A DNA stretch of 64,000 bases, from positions 3,148,477 to 3,212,476 of the forward strand of contig OY282430.1 in assembly GCA_958296025.1 (NCBI GenBank). Reading direction: 5' to 3'. The DNA comes from an uncultured Pseudomonadales bacterium. Lineage in GTDB: Bacteria > Pseudomonadota > Gammaproteobacteria > Pseudomonadales > Azotimanducaceae. Shown here piece by piece: positions 21,504 to 29,092 of this stretch (positions are counted from its first letter, which is position 1; every line of letters starts with the position of its first letter). The position numbers and the translations under genes were made by a program. The notes beneath the pieces were generated by a model. It searched no databases. It was not told the DNA's origin and worked only from the letters and a program-made list of their open reading frames with translations.

Positions 21504-22661
21504 TTGGGCAAGCTCACGGCGGCGCGGGTGCGAACGGCCAGGCACAGCGGCAGGACCAACGCGCCCGAACGCCTCTCGGACGGCGACACCCTGTTCCTGC
21601 AGCTCGCGCCCACCGGCGCGAAGTGCTGGGTCCAGGTCGTGCAGGTCAAGGGCAGGCGCTACACGGTCGGGCTCGGCGGCCACCGGTTCGTCAGCCTCGC
21701 GGAGGCGCGCGAGGCGGCGTTCGAGAACCGCAAGGCGGCGCGGCGCGGGATCGCGCCCGTCACGAGGACGAGCGGGAAGGCCATGCCGACCTTCGAGGAG
21801 GCCGTGGCGGAGGCGATCGCGACGCGGAGCGGCGCGTGGAAGGGGGACAAGACGGCCGACGACTGGCGCGCGTCGCTCGCGCTCTACGCCTACCCGGCCA
21901 TCGGCGCGACGCCCGTGGGCGACGTGACGAGCGGCCACGTGCTGGACATCCTCAAGCCGATCTGGACGCCGAAGCGCGAGACCGCCCGCAAGGTGAAGCG
22001 GCGGATCAGCGCGGTGATGAAGTGGGCCATCGCCAAGGGTCACCGCGCCGACGACCCGGCCGGCGAGGCGATCGACGCCGTGCTTCCCCGGAGCGGCGGC
22101 GAAGTCCGCCACCACAAGGCGCTCCCCTACGGGCGGGTGGCGCAGGCGGTGGCGGCCGTGAAGGCCAGCAACGCCTGGGCCGGCACCAAGCTGGCGTTCG
22201 AGTTCCTGGTGCTGACGGCGGCGCGGTCCGGCGAAGTGCGCCTGGCGACGTGGGGCGAAGTGGACGTGGAGGCCGGCGTCTGGACCGTTCCGGGCGAACG
22301 GATGAAGATGGGGCGCGAGCACAGGGTGCCGTTGTCCGCGCGGTGCGTGGATGTTCTGCGCGAAGCGGCGGGGCGCCGAAAGGAAGCCGAGCTGCTGTTC
22401 CCCAGTGCGCGGGGCAAGGTGCTCTCGGACGTCACGATGAGCAAGCTGCTGCGCGAACGCGGGATCGACGCGGTGCCGCACGGCTTCCGATCCTCGTTCC
22501 GCGACTGGGCGGCGGACAGGACGGACGTGCCGCGGGAGGTGGTGGAGGCCGCGCTGGCGCACAAGGTGCCGAACGCCGTCGAAGCGGCCTACGCCCGCAC
22601 CGACCACTTCGAGCGCCGCAGGGCGCTGATGGACGCCTGGGCCGCCTACCTGTCCGCATAG
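21504..22661 (+). CDS. int: Tyrosine recombinase, P4-type phage integrase
   Basis: Site-specific recombinase for integration and excision of the element. It has an N-terminal arm-binding DUF4102-like domain (RLSDGDTLFLQL, YTVGLGGHRFVSLAEARE), a core-binding domain and a C-terminal catalytic domain. Catalytic residues visible are Arg in TAARSGEVR, the HGFRSSFRDW box (H-x2-R), His in ALAHKV and Tyr in AYARTDHFERR. The TTG at 21504 is chosen as start because GGAG lies eight bases upstream and the product then starts GKLTAARVRTAR like relatives; it has 385 residues. An in-frame GTG at 21423 has no ribosome site. It points away from its target tRNA, the usual arrangement. Confidence 0.93.
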   Translation: MGKLTAARVRTARHSGRTNAPERLSDGDTLFLQLAPTGAKCWVQVVQVKGRRYTVGLGGHRFVSLAEAREAAFENRKAARRGIAPVTRTSGKAMPTFEEAVAEAIATRSGAWKGDKTADDWRASLALYAYPAIGATPVGDVTSGHVLDILKPIWTPKRETARKVKRRISAVMKWAIAKGHRADDPAGEAIDAVLPRSGGEVRHHKALPYGRVAQAVAAVKASNAWAGTKLAFEFLVLTAARSGEVRLATWGEVDVEAGVWTVPGERMKMGREHRVPLSARCVDVLREAAGRRKEAELLFPSARGKVLSDVTMSKLLRERGIDAVPHGFRSSFRDWAADRTDVPREVVEAALAHKVPNAVEAAYARTDHFERRRALMDAWAAYLSA

Positions 22662-22852
22662 GGCGGCCGCCGGACACCGCGACGGTCCACGACCGATTGC
22701 TTTGACGCCCGCCGCTCCGTTTCCGTCCTTTCCGCACCGTGGGGGCCTGCGTTCGCTCTCGCGAGTGCGGCATGGTCCTGCAAACATTGGTCAAGCCGCG
22801 AGAGCCAAGCCGCGAGACAAGCCCACTCACCGAAGATTGTGGAGGTTGTCCT

Positions 22853-22984
22853 GTGGACGCACCGGAAAGGAACGTCACCCCCGAGCTCCATTGCAAAGAC
22901 GATGTTTGCGCCGTCTTGCGGATCAGCAAGTCCACGCTCCTAGCCGTTCCATATTTTGAGATCAACTACCAATCAACTTATTGA
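22853..22984 (+). pseudogene. Truncated AlpA-like (excisionase/regulator) helix-turn-helix protein
   Basis: A GTG at 22853 with a strong ribosome site (GGAGG, eight bases upstream) opens a 43-residue frame. The middle, LHCKDDVCAVLRISKSTLL, resembles the winged-helix DNA-binding start of AlpA/excisionase proteins, which often sit beside P4-type integrases. Similarity stops where the dispersed repeat at 22,942 begins, and the rest of the domain (the wing) is missing. It therefore looks like a gene cut by that repeat. The family call rests on a short match. Confidence 0.45.
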
Positions 22985-23090
22985 TTTACAAGTATTTTCA
23001 TCTTTCAATAAAGTGGCAATTTTTGGAACTTTAGGAGCAGTGCGCGAAATTCCGGGTAAATCCGGCACGTCCCCGCGCCGAAGCGGCCGC
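22942..23090 (+). repeat. Dispersed repeat family A, copy 1
   Basis: It begins AGCCGTTCCATATTTTGAGA and ends near CCGCGCCGAAGCGG. A related copy lies at 39,550-39,681 in the same orientation, sharing the first 25 bases with one difference and later the block CAGTGCGCGAAATTCCGG. This copy has about 18 extra AT-rich bases in its middle. No reading frame of length is conserved between copies. Confidence 0.75.
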
Positions 23091-23211
23091 AACGCTTCGT
23101 CCGCTTGACGGGGGGCTGCTGTGCAAGCGCCAGTCAGTCCGCCAGGAACGTGAAGAGTGTGGAGGTCATCAAGAGCAGGACGCCGGCCGTGGCGAGGCGG
23201 CAGGTGCCGGA
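22985..23211. other. Gene-free stretch after the AlpA-like remnant
   Basis: Apart from the end of dispersed repeat A (to 23,090), nothing coding or structured was found here. It leads into a transposase fragment. Confidence 0.4.
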
Positions 23212-23442
23212 ATGGGGGCCGGGCGGATGCGCAGGGTGAGGTTCACGGGACGCTCAGGCCGCTGCTGCCGCAAGGAGGACAAGCACCAGTACATCCAAGT
23301 GGACGGCGGCTCCGAGTTCATGGGCGACTTTGAGGACGAGTGCGCCGAGCGCAAGCCGCCCCTGAAAGTGCTGCCGCCCCACAGCCCGGAACTCAACGGC
23401 GTCGTCGAGCGCACCAACCGCACCGCTCACTCGACATCCTAA
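23212..23442 (+). pseudogene. Transposase fragment, integrase-core (rve, IS481/IS3-like)
   Basis: The 76-residue frame contains YIQVDGGSEFMGDFEDEC and LPPHSPELNGVVERTNRT, which match the second catalytic Asp region and the N-G-x-V-E-R-x-N-R-T segment with the catalytic Glu of rve-type transposases. The first catalytic Asp and the N-terminal helix-turn-helix are missing, and the end breaks off in unrelated sequence. This is a decayed insertion-sequence remnant. Confidence 0.75.
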
Positions 23443-23843
23443 CCCCCATGGAACAAGCTATCATGCTCGGCATGGCCGCATGACGGAAAATGTCCGGAAG
23501 GTAAGTCATCCCGCACACCCCCCACTTATCCTGCCCACTAGTGGAGACAAAGATGCGGGCCGGAAGCGCCCAAGGGCGAATCTGGGCGCTTTGGGGCGCT
23601 TGGCAGCAGGGTAGTAGGGTTAGGGCCGTTGTGAAGCCCACAACGGCCCTAGCGAGTGTAGGGCGCAAGGCAAGGCGAAGGCTAGGGCCTTGGTCGCCGC
23701 TTGGGTGCGCCTTGGGCGGCTTGCGGCGCGAACCGAAGGCGGCCCATCATCCTGCCGACCACTTGAGACAAGGAAGGGTCGCCAAGCGCCCATGGGGAAA
23801 GGAAAGGTGCGTTAGGGCGCTTGACGGCATGGAATGCTAGGGG
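23443..23843. other. Gene-free region with intergenic repeats
   Basis: Holds the GGGCGAATCTGGGCG repeat (23,574), a 13-bp perfect hairpin (23,621-23,651), and a copy of the GCGAACCGAAGGC-type repeat (about 23,660-23,742). No supported gene. Confidence 0.55.
23574..23651 (+). repeat. Hairpin repeat, left copy
   Basis: GGGCGAATCTGGGCG is followed by a perfect 13-bp inverted repeat TAGGGCCGTTGTG, loop AAGCC. A related unit in the same orientation is at 27,101-27,179, so the two bracket the 3.5-kb block with the decayed gene, the secreted protein and the LRR gene. There is no T run, so a terminator role is unsupported. Confidence 0.7.
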
Positions 23844-24302
23844 CTAGTTCGCCCGCAAACCTTTCAACGCGGCTATCTGCGCATCAAGATACCTTTTCGC
23901 CGCCTTGCGCAATCGCTTCTCAAGCCCACTGCGAAGCCATTGCCACTTGTCTTCGTCATAGCCTTTGATTGCATCATAGATGCTGCGCACTTCCTTAGCA
24001 TAATCTTGCGCTTAGCTTCCTTGCATACTAGCCTTTTGCAAAAAGGCGTTTTGTTCGCTAATGCTAGGATGCCGAATGACGGCCCAAGTCACGGCCGCTA
24101 TAAGGTCAATCTCCCCTGCCTTGCCTCTGCTGAATTCGGTGTTGGCGGCAAGCGCCGCCGGTGGAATATCCCAAGCGTTCGCGCCGGCTTCCAAAAGTTG
24201 CCCGGCTTAATAGATGCACCGTCGGAACCATCGCATATCCTTGTCCCCAAGACTGGGAAAGCTAAGCAATGCCCTAATGATTGCGTCTTTCTTACTGGTC
24301 AT
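23844..24302 (-). pseudogene. Unrecognised gene interrupted by two in-frame TAA codons
   Basis: One frame runs from ATG 24302 (GAGG six bases upstream) to TAG at 23844-23846, 153 codons, but contains TAA at 24207-24209 (codon 32) and at 24012-24014 (codon 97). All three parts read like real protein in the same frame: MTSKKDAIIRALLSFPSLGD at the start, AWDIPPAALAANTEFSRGK in the middle, and a charged helical end with KGYDEDKWQWLRSGLEKRLR. No frameshift is needed. The simplest reading is a gene inactivated by two nonsense changes; stop read-through cannot be excluded. The product resembles nothing I can name. Base composition is poorer in GC than the flanks. Confidence 0.6.
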
Positions 24303-24425
24303 TGTCTGCCTCGCTTTTGCCGGTAAGGGCCGCCAAGCGCCTTGGTTGCGAACCGAAGGCGAAGGCGGGTTGTGGTTTGCCCCCGCTTGTGGTCAAGCTA
24401 AGCATTCTGCTCGCCACAATGCGTT

Positions 24426-24971
24426 CTACAACTCCTTGTCAGCCTCCTTTTGGCATTGTCCAAAGTTGCTGAATAGGTACTGCAACGTTACCGCGTCAGC
24501 CTCGACAGCCACCCGGATACTAGCAACATCCTTTCCCACTACTTTCCAAATATAGCCATAATGGCGTTCGCCCGCACGGATTGCAGTAACCCAGTCTCGC
24601 GGCTCATCCCAAACACTACCCGGCATCAAAAAGTCATCCTTGCGTGTGGCTTCGCCGTATTTGGCGGTGAGCCTTTCCTTCAAGCTATCCGCTACAAGGC
24701 GATGCTCATTGCCATTCCCTAAACCCTCCTCCACCGAAGAGAAAGCTATAACCGTGCAAACTCCCGTTGCGTCAGTGTAATAGGCGGCAACCCCATCAAA
24801 GCCATAAGCATCAACCTTGCTTTGATAATCCAAGCCGTAGAAGAGGTGAGTGCCATCCGGTTCCCCTTCAAGTTTTTGGCCCATTTCATAGCCTAAAACA
24901 GCAAAGGCGCTGGAAGCACAAAAAGCGAGCGCCAAAGCCGCCGCCCTTAGTATGCTTTTCGTAATCATCAT
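24426..24971 (-). CDS. Secreted protein of unknown function
   Basis: The 181-residue product begins MMITKSILRAAALALAFCAS and has a clear Sec signal peptide with likely cleavage after AFA (about residue 23). The mature part is acidic and soluble, with two cysteines (in GVCTV and GQCQK) that could form a disulfide in the periplasm. No family was recognised. The ATG at 24971 is preferred over a longer frame because the signal peptide then starts at the N-terminus. The low-GC composition and repeats around it mark it as recent cargo. Confidence 0.6.
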   Translation of the reverse strand: MMITKSILRAAALALAFCASSAFAVLGYEMGQKLEGEPDGTHLFYGLDYQSKVDAYGFDGVAAYYTDATGVCTVIAFSSVEEGLGNGNEHRLVADSLKERLTAKYGEATRKDDFLMPGSVWDEPRDWVTAIRAGERHYGYIWKVVGKDVASIRVAVEADAVTLQYLFSNFGQCQKEADKEL

Positions 24972-25016
24972 GTTCGTTTTCCGGTTGTGGTTGTGGCGGC
25001 AAGGAAAGCAAGGGCT

Positions 25017-25084
25017 AGGGCGCAAGGCAAGGTCAAGGGCCTTGGTCGCCGCTTAGGTGCGCCTTGTGGCGCGAACCGAAGGCG
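25017..25084 (+). repeat. Intergenic repeat, GCGAACCGAAGGC family
   Basis: The block AGGGCGCAAGGCAAGG..CTTGGTCGCCGCTT..GCGAACCGAAGGCGG closely matches 23,660-23,742. Shorter relatives containing GCGAACCGAAGGC lie at 24,348-24,360 and 27,052-27,064. All are between genes, like REP-type elements. Confidence 0.65.
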
Positions 25085-25108
25085 GGCTTGTTCAAGCAAC
25101 GCGGGCGG

Positions 25109-26908
25109 CTACTGACCTTCAACGGCAACGCCCTGCGTGGAAAGGTTGGAAAGATGTCCGGATGCGCTGTCCAACAAGCTCACGCCGACAACCGATCGGC
25201 CGGCTGTTATGAACAAGCGCCACTTGCCCGCGCCCTTGCCAAGCGTTCCGGTCAAGCCCTGTGCGCCGTTCTCAAGGTCGCTAGCCGACAAGGTGCGGGA
25301 TTGTCTGGCGGCCAGCGTCAAGGCCGCCGGCCCCGCGCTTTCGCCTTGGTCGTCAACGCCTTCAATGGAAATGCTTTCGGCGTTCGCCCCGGTGTTGACA
25401 AGGCGCACCCCGCTAACCCTGCCGGTATTTTTAGCGGGATTGAAAAACTGAACCGCAAGCCGCCCTTCGGCGTCCCTTGGCAGCAGGTCGTGCATGGCCG
25501 TAAGGAAGCCGTCGTTTGTGCGAATGTAGGAAAGCACCCGAACGCTCAAGGCGGTTTCAATGCCCAAGCGCCAATCGCCTCGAACCGGGCGGCCTATGCC
25601 CGCGTTGATGCCCTTGGCCGCGTTGCCGTTCTCAAGGTCGCCGGCGTTGAAGTGAAGGGCTTGGTTTGCGCCTAGCTGAATTTCGACAGGGTTGGCGGCG
25701 GTTCCGCCGTCGTCAAAGGCTAGAATGCGAACGCAGCCGGATTGGTCGGATTCGTTGATGATCCGAACAAAGCCTTGCCGCATTGAATCAGAGGCGGATA
25801 CCAACAACGGAACGGCGGCGGCTAGGCGCGTTGCCGGCAACTCTGGCGGTTCGGTTTGCCCGGCTAAGTAAACATTACGGACACCTGCAAACAACGGAGT
25901 ATCCGGCGTCAATGCCACAAGGTGATTGTCGCACAAGTTAAGCGATTCCAAGCTGGTCAGCCCGTCGAACGCGCCCTCCGGCAACTCCGCCAACTGGTTG
26001 CTGCCCAAGGAAAGCGTTTGCAGGCTGGTCAGCCTGTCGAACACGCCTTCCGGCAACTCCGCCAACTGGTTGCTGCCCAAGGAAAGCGTTTGCAGGCTGG
26101 TCAGCCTGTCGAACACGCCTTCCGGCAACTCCGCCAACTGGTTTTCGTCCAAGACAAGCGTATGCAGGCTGGTCAGGCCGTCGAACACGCCTTCCGGCAA
26201 CTCCGCCAACTGGTTGCCGTCCAAGACAAGCGTTTGCAGGCTGGTCAGCCTGTCGAACACGCCTTCCGGCAACTCCGCCAACTGGTTGTCGCCCAAGGAA
26301 AGCGTTTGCAGGCTGGTCAGCCTGTCGAACACGCCTTCCGGCAACTCCGCCAACTGGTTGCCGCCCAAGGAAAGCGTTTGCAGGCTGGTCAGCCTGTCGA
26401 ACACGCCTTCCGGCAACTCCGCCAACTGGTTGCCGTCCAACGCCAACGGGTTGCCGTCCAAGACAAGCGTATGCAGGCTGGTCAGGCCGTCGAACACGCC
26501 TTCCGGCAAGGCGAAGGCGGTCAACTGGTTGTTGTGCAAGCTAAGATATTGCAGGCTGGTCAGGCCGTTGAACACGCCCTCCGGCAAGGCGGTCAACTGG
26601 TTGTTGTGCAAGCTAAGATATTGCAGGCTGGTCAGGCCGTTGAACACGCCCTCCGGCAACTCCGCCAACTGGTTGCCGTCCAAGCCAAGCGTATGCAGGC
26701 TGGTCAGGCTGTCGAAGTCGTCAGCCTGCAAATCTGTCAAGCCTTGCTCTCTAAAGATTAGCGCCGTTACGCGGGCCAGACTTTCGGAGTTTACGGCGGC
26801 GTAGTCAACCGCTCCCGTCCCCCAAAGGGCCGCTCCCGTCTCCCAAAGGAGGATTTGCTCCAACATTTCCGGCGTCCGGTCGCAAACGTTGACGGCTGCC
26901 TTTTTCAT
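25109..26908 (-). CDS. Leucine-rich-repeat protein with 72-bp internal repeats
   Basis: The 599-residue product has an N-terminal segment with VCDRTPEMLEQILLWE (about 8-23). About eleven leucine-rich repeats of 24 residues follow (about 55-330; consensus LTSLQTLSLGxNQLAELPEG then VFDR). The C-terminal beta-rich region has two related halves of about 110 residues (compare FVRIINESDQSGCVRILAFD with VSGVRLVNTGANAESISIEG, each ending near a DLENG motif). Repeats probably form a binding solenoid. There is no signal peptide although such proteins are usually exported; the start is well supported by AAGGAAGG before the ATG at 26908. Repeats 3 and 4 are irregular, with extra residues, as expected from unequal exchange. 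The VCDR-x-P segment recurs before the LRRs of the giant protein at 39,695. Confidence 0.8.
   Translation of the reverse strand: MKKAAVNVCDRTPEMLEQILLWETGAALWGTGAVDYAAVNSESLARVTALIFREQGLTDLQADDFDSLTSLHTLGLDGNQLAELPEGVFNGLTSLQYLSLHNNQLTALPEGVFNGLTSLQYLSLHNNQLTAFALPEGVFDGLTSLHTLVLDGNPLALDGNQLAELPEGVFDRLTSLQTLSLGGNQLAELPEGVFDRLTSLQTLSLGDNQLAELPEGVFDRLTSLQTLVLDGNQLAELPEGVFDGLTSLHTLVLDENQLAELPEGVFDRLTSLQTLSLGSNQLAELPEGVFDRLTSLQTLSLGSNQLAELPEGAFDGLTSLESLNLCDNHLVALTPDTPLFAGVRNVYLAGQTEPPELPATRLAAAVPLLVSASDSMRQGFVRIINESDQSGCVRILAFDDGGTAANPVEIQLGANQALHFNAGDLENGNAAKGINAGIGRPVRGDWRLGIETALSVRVLSYIRTNDGFLTAMHDLLPRDAEGRLAVQFFNPAKNTGRVSGVRLVNTGANAESISIEGVDDQGESAGPAALTLAARQSRTLSASDLENGAQGLTGTLGKGAGKWRLFITAGRSVVGVSLLDSASGHLSNLSTQGVAVEGQ
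25930..26720 (-). repeat. Array of about eleven 72-bp LRR-coding repeats
   Basis: Near-identical 72-bp units, each encoding one 24-residue leucine-rich repeat, run head to tail. Neighbouring units often differ by only a few bases. Two units carry extra codons (near 26,440-26,520). Such arrays change copy number easily by recombination or slippage. Confidence 0.85.
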
Positions 26909-27370
26909 GGTGGCCCTTCCTTGGCGCTAAAGGCGCATAACCCTATCTTGTCTAGGGCTGCTAGGGCTTGCCGAACACTGGAAACATACGGCAGAAACCA
27001 TGAAGAAAAAATGGGCGAAGGGCCGCAAGCGCCTTGGGCGGCTAGGGCGCAGCGAACCGAAGGCAACCCTTGGCCCTTGAATGCGCCTAGACGCGCCCAC
27101 GGGCGAATCTGGGCGATTTTCCGCCCTTGGAGTAGGTTGCCTGTGGCTAGGGCGCGTGGAAGCCCACAACGCGCCCTAGGTCGCCTCAAGCAGCCCGGCC
27201 CTTGTCATGGCCTTCTCTAGCGCGGCCATGAACCCCTTGGCCTGTTGTCCGGTCAGCATGATACTGGCCTTTTTACCCAGACGAACCAACCTCGCCAAAA
27301 CGTCGGCCGGCCCGGCATGGGGCGCCATCGGCGCCTAGCGCCTGAATTGCTGTCGGCAGCGCCCCGAAAG
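26909..27370. other. Gene-free region between the LRR gene and the GIY-YIG gene
   Basis: Contains the ribosome site of the LRR gene, a GCGAACCGAAGGC repeat (27,052-27,064), GGGCGAATCTGGGCG (27,101-27,115) and a hairpin (27,147-27,179). Divergent promoters for the two flanking genes must lie here, but none is clear. Confidence 0.5.
27101..27179 (+). repeat. Hairpin repeat, right copy
   Basis: GGGCGAATCTGGGCG is followed by an inverted repeat CTAGGGCGCG/CGCGCCCTAG (27,147-27,156 and 27,170-27,179) around an AAGCC loop. It is the partner of 23,574-23,651. The stems differ in sequence but both keep pairing, which suggests that structure is conserved. Confidence 0.65.
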
Positions 27371-27775
27371 ATGCGGGGATCAACCGTTGTGAACCACTTG
27401 ATTCGGTGGAGGATTAGAGCCGCGTTCAATGCGGCGGAAGATGCTAGGCGGGAGCGAACCGCCAAGGAAGGCGGCGCCTCGATTTGCTACTGCATCGGGG
27501 ACGGCGGCGCCGTCAAGATAGGCTTGGCGGACAACCCTTGGCGACGTTTGGATTCGCTGCAAACGGGCGCCGGCCGACACCTGACCATGTTGGCGGTCGT
27601 CGGCTTTGACACCCGCGAGAGCGCAGCTTGGGCGGAGCGCAAGGCGCAGAAGCGGTTGAAGCACTTGCGCATCCGGGGAGAGTGGTTCCAAACGGACGCG
27701 CGGGCGGAGTTTGTGCGCTTGTTCCCGAACGCGAAGACCGGCAAGGCGCTGGCATCCCGCCGTGGCGTCAATTAA
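27371..27775 (+). CDS. GIY-YIG superfamily protein, T5orf172/MUG113-like
   Basis: The 134-residue product has a C-terminal domain that starts ICYCIGDGGAVKIGLADNPW, continues RRLDSLQTG and ends with RGEWFQTD. This is the layout of the T5orf172 (Mug113) branch of GIY-YIG nucleases: strand motif, KIG, R-R-L-x2-L-Q-T-G, and GEWF. An N-terminal helical segment of about 35 residues precedes it. These proteins are common in phages and islands; nuclease activity is unproven for most. The ATG at 27371 is used; a TTG at 27245 would add 42 low-complexity residues. Confidence 0.7.
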   Translation: MRGSTVVNHLIRWRIRAAFNAAEDARRERTAKEGGASICYCIGDGGAVKIGLADNPWRRLDSLQTGAGRHLTMLAVVGFDTRESAAWAERKAQKRLKHLRIRGEWFQTDARAEFVRLFPNAKTGKALASRRGVN

Positions 27776-27825
27776 GGTGGCGCCAACGAGATGCCGCGCC
27801 ATCCGCCCAAGCAGCGGTCCGGGCC

Positions 27826-28581
27826 GTGAAATTGACCATCGTTCTGACCGCCCTTGCCTTCCTGCTCCCTCTGTGCAAGGCCATCGACACCTACGCCGCC
27901 GGCCCGGCTGCAAGCAAGGCGGAGATGCGCAACTGGAGCGCCTATGAGAAGCGGAACGACTGGACCGATGCGGTGGAGCATTTCGCCGATTCGGCATCGA
28001 CGGCGCCCATGACACCCCTAGCATCCCCGTATGCGGGCCTTGAGGCGGTATTGAGCGTTCGGTGCGACAGGAACATCAGTGGCGCCTTCGCCCGGCCTGT
28101 AATCCTGTTTAGCCATCGGATGCACGTCAGGCTGCAGCATGTGGAGCCCAGTTTAGGCGCGGATTACATGGCGGTATCGGTGCCTTTGCAGTGGGCGAAC
28201 CAGCGCCGGGGGCAAAGGATGCAGACGACTTGGGAACTGGTGGAGAGGGATGACCTCACCTTACACTTTGGCTTTGCGCACGGGTTCTCGAACGTCAAGA
28301 GCATTGTCTGGGACCTAGAGGACCGCGACTACATGAAGATTCAGCTAACTTGGGCTGGCGAGTCCGCCGTGTTCAAATTCGACACGCGAGGGGCTGCCGC
28401 CGCCATCAGGCATCTGCCGTGCGCACCCGCGCCATCCAGAGGGCGGAACAAGATTCGCGCCAAGCGGCTGGACGCCGGCGATTGGTTTGCGGGCGCGGAA
28501 CAGTTGATGCCTGCCTATGCCAGCCACTTGCGCGGCGCCGGCAACCAGCGCATTGCGACGGGCGCCGCCCCCGTGCGCTAG
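27826..28581 (+). CDS. Exported protein of unknown function
   Basis: From the GTG at 27826 the 251-residue product starts with a signal peptide (KLTIVLTALAFLLPLCKA, cleavage likely near residue 20). The mature part begins IDTYAAGPAASKAEMRNWSA and has beta-strand-like segments around LSVRCDRNISGAF and MKIQLTWAGESAVFKFDTRG. No family was recognised. The frame is open upstream as far as 27628, but that part only overlaps the GIY-YIG gene out of frame. It may be co-transcribed with that gene, 50 bases downstream. Confidence 0.55.
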   Translation: MKLTIVLTALAFLLPLCKAIDTYAAGPAASKAEMRNWSAYEKRNDWTDAVEHFADSASTAPMTPLASPYAGLEAVLSVRCDRNISGAFARPVILFSHRMHVRLQHVEPSLGADYMAVSVPLQWANQRRGQRMQTTWELVERDDLTLHFGFAHGFSNVKSIVWDLEDRDYMKIQLTWAGESAVFKFDTRGAAAAIRHLPCAPAPSRGRNKIRAKRLDAGDWFAGAEQLMPAYASHLRGAGNQRIATGAAPVR

Positions 28582-29037
28582 CGCCTCTCGGCCGGCCCGT
28601 CAGCCGGCCCCACCTGCGGCGGCGAGCGGAAGTCGTCCAGCCTGTACTGGCTGGCGTCCGCCATCCGCTGCGCGGCCTTGCGCACCCACGTCCGCATCTC
28701 GGTGAAGGCGCGGCTGATGCTCAGCACGGCTGGGCGGCTGATGCGGACGCCCTGCTCCAAGCGCAGTCGCCCGCTCGCCGCACTCGGGGCCAGTGCAGCT
28801 TCTCCATCAGCCGATGGACTTCACGCCGCACCGCGTCGGGGATGCGCGCCGATCCCGCCGGCGATGGCCTTCCGGCTTTCGCCACACCACCATCTCGCCC
28901 GTTTCCCAGTCCCAAGCGGCCGCCGGCGCGACCATCAACGATGCGGCGGACTTCAGGTTCTTGTGCCTGCGCTGGGTCGCCACGGCCCGCCCTGCGGCGT
29001 TCCGAAGCAGCTTGATGGAGTCTTTGCCGTGTTTCAT
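28578..29037 (-). pseudogene. Possible frameshifted gene, unknown function
   Basis: On the minus strand three short frames follow each other in protein-like sequence. The first starts at ATG 29037 (MKHGKDSIKLLRNAAGRAVA, then WDWETGEMVVWRKPEG). A second frame follows with IPDAVRREVHRLMEKLHW, and a third with ISRAFTEMRTWVRKAAQRMA, ending at 28578. Read together they could be one protein of about 150 residues broken by two frameshifts. This is a judgement from appearance only, and no family was recognised. Confidence 0.35.
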
Positions 29038-29092
29038 GGGGAGCAATACTGACACGCAGGTTTTGCGGCCCCTCGCAAATGAAACTTCCAAT

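Noticed and set aside
21489..22787. A 432-codon minus-strand frame opposite the integrase
   Set aside because: Product is Arg/His/Pro-rich with no recognisable domain; the plus strand encodes a complete integrase.
25930..26720. Regular direct repeats considered as a CRISPR array
   Set aside because: Units are 72 bp with no unique spacers and encode LRRs in frame; no cas genes are present.
25922..26804. Two repeat-containing plus-strand frames opposite the LRR gene
   Set aside because: Their repetitiveness only mirrors the 72-bp units of the LRR gene. They lack a sensible start context and have no known repeat fold.
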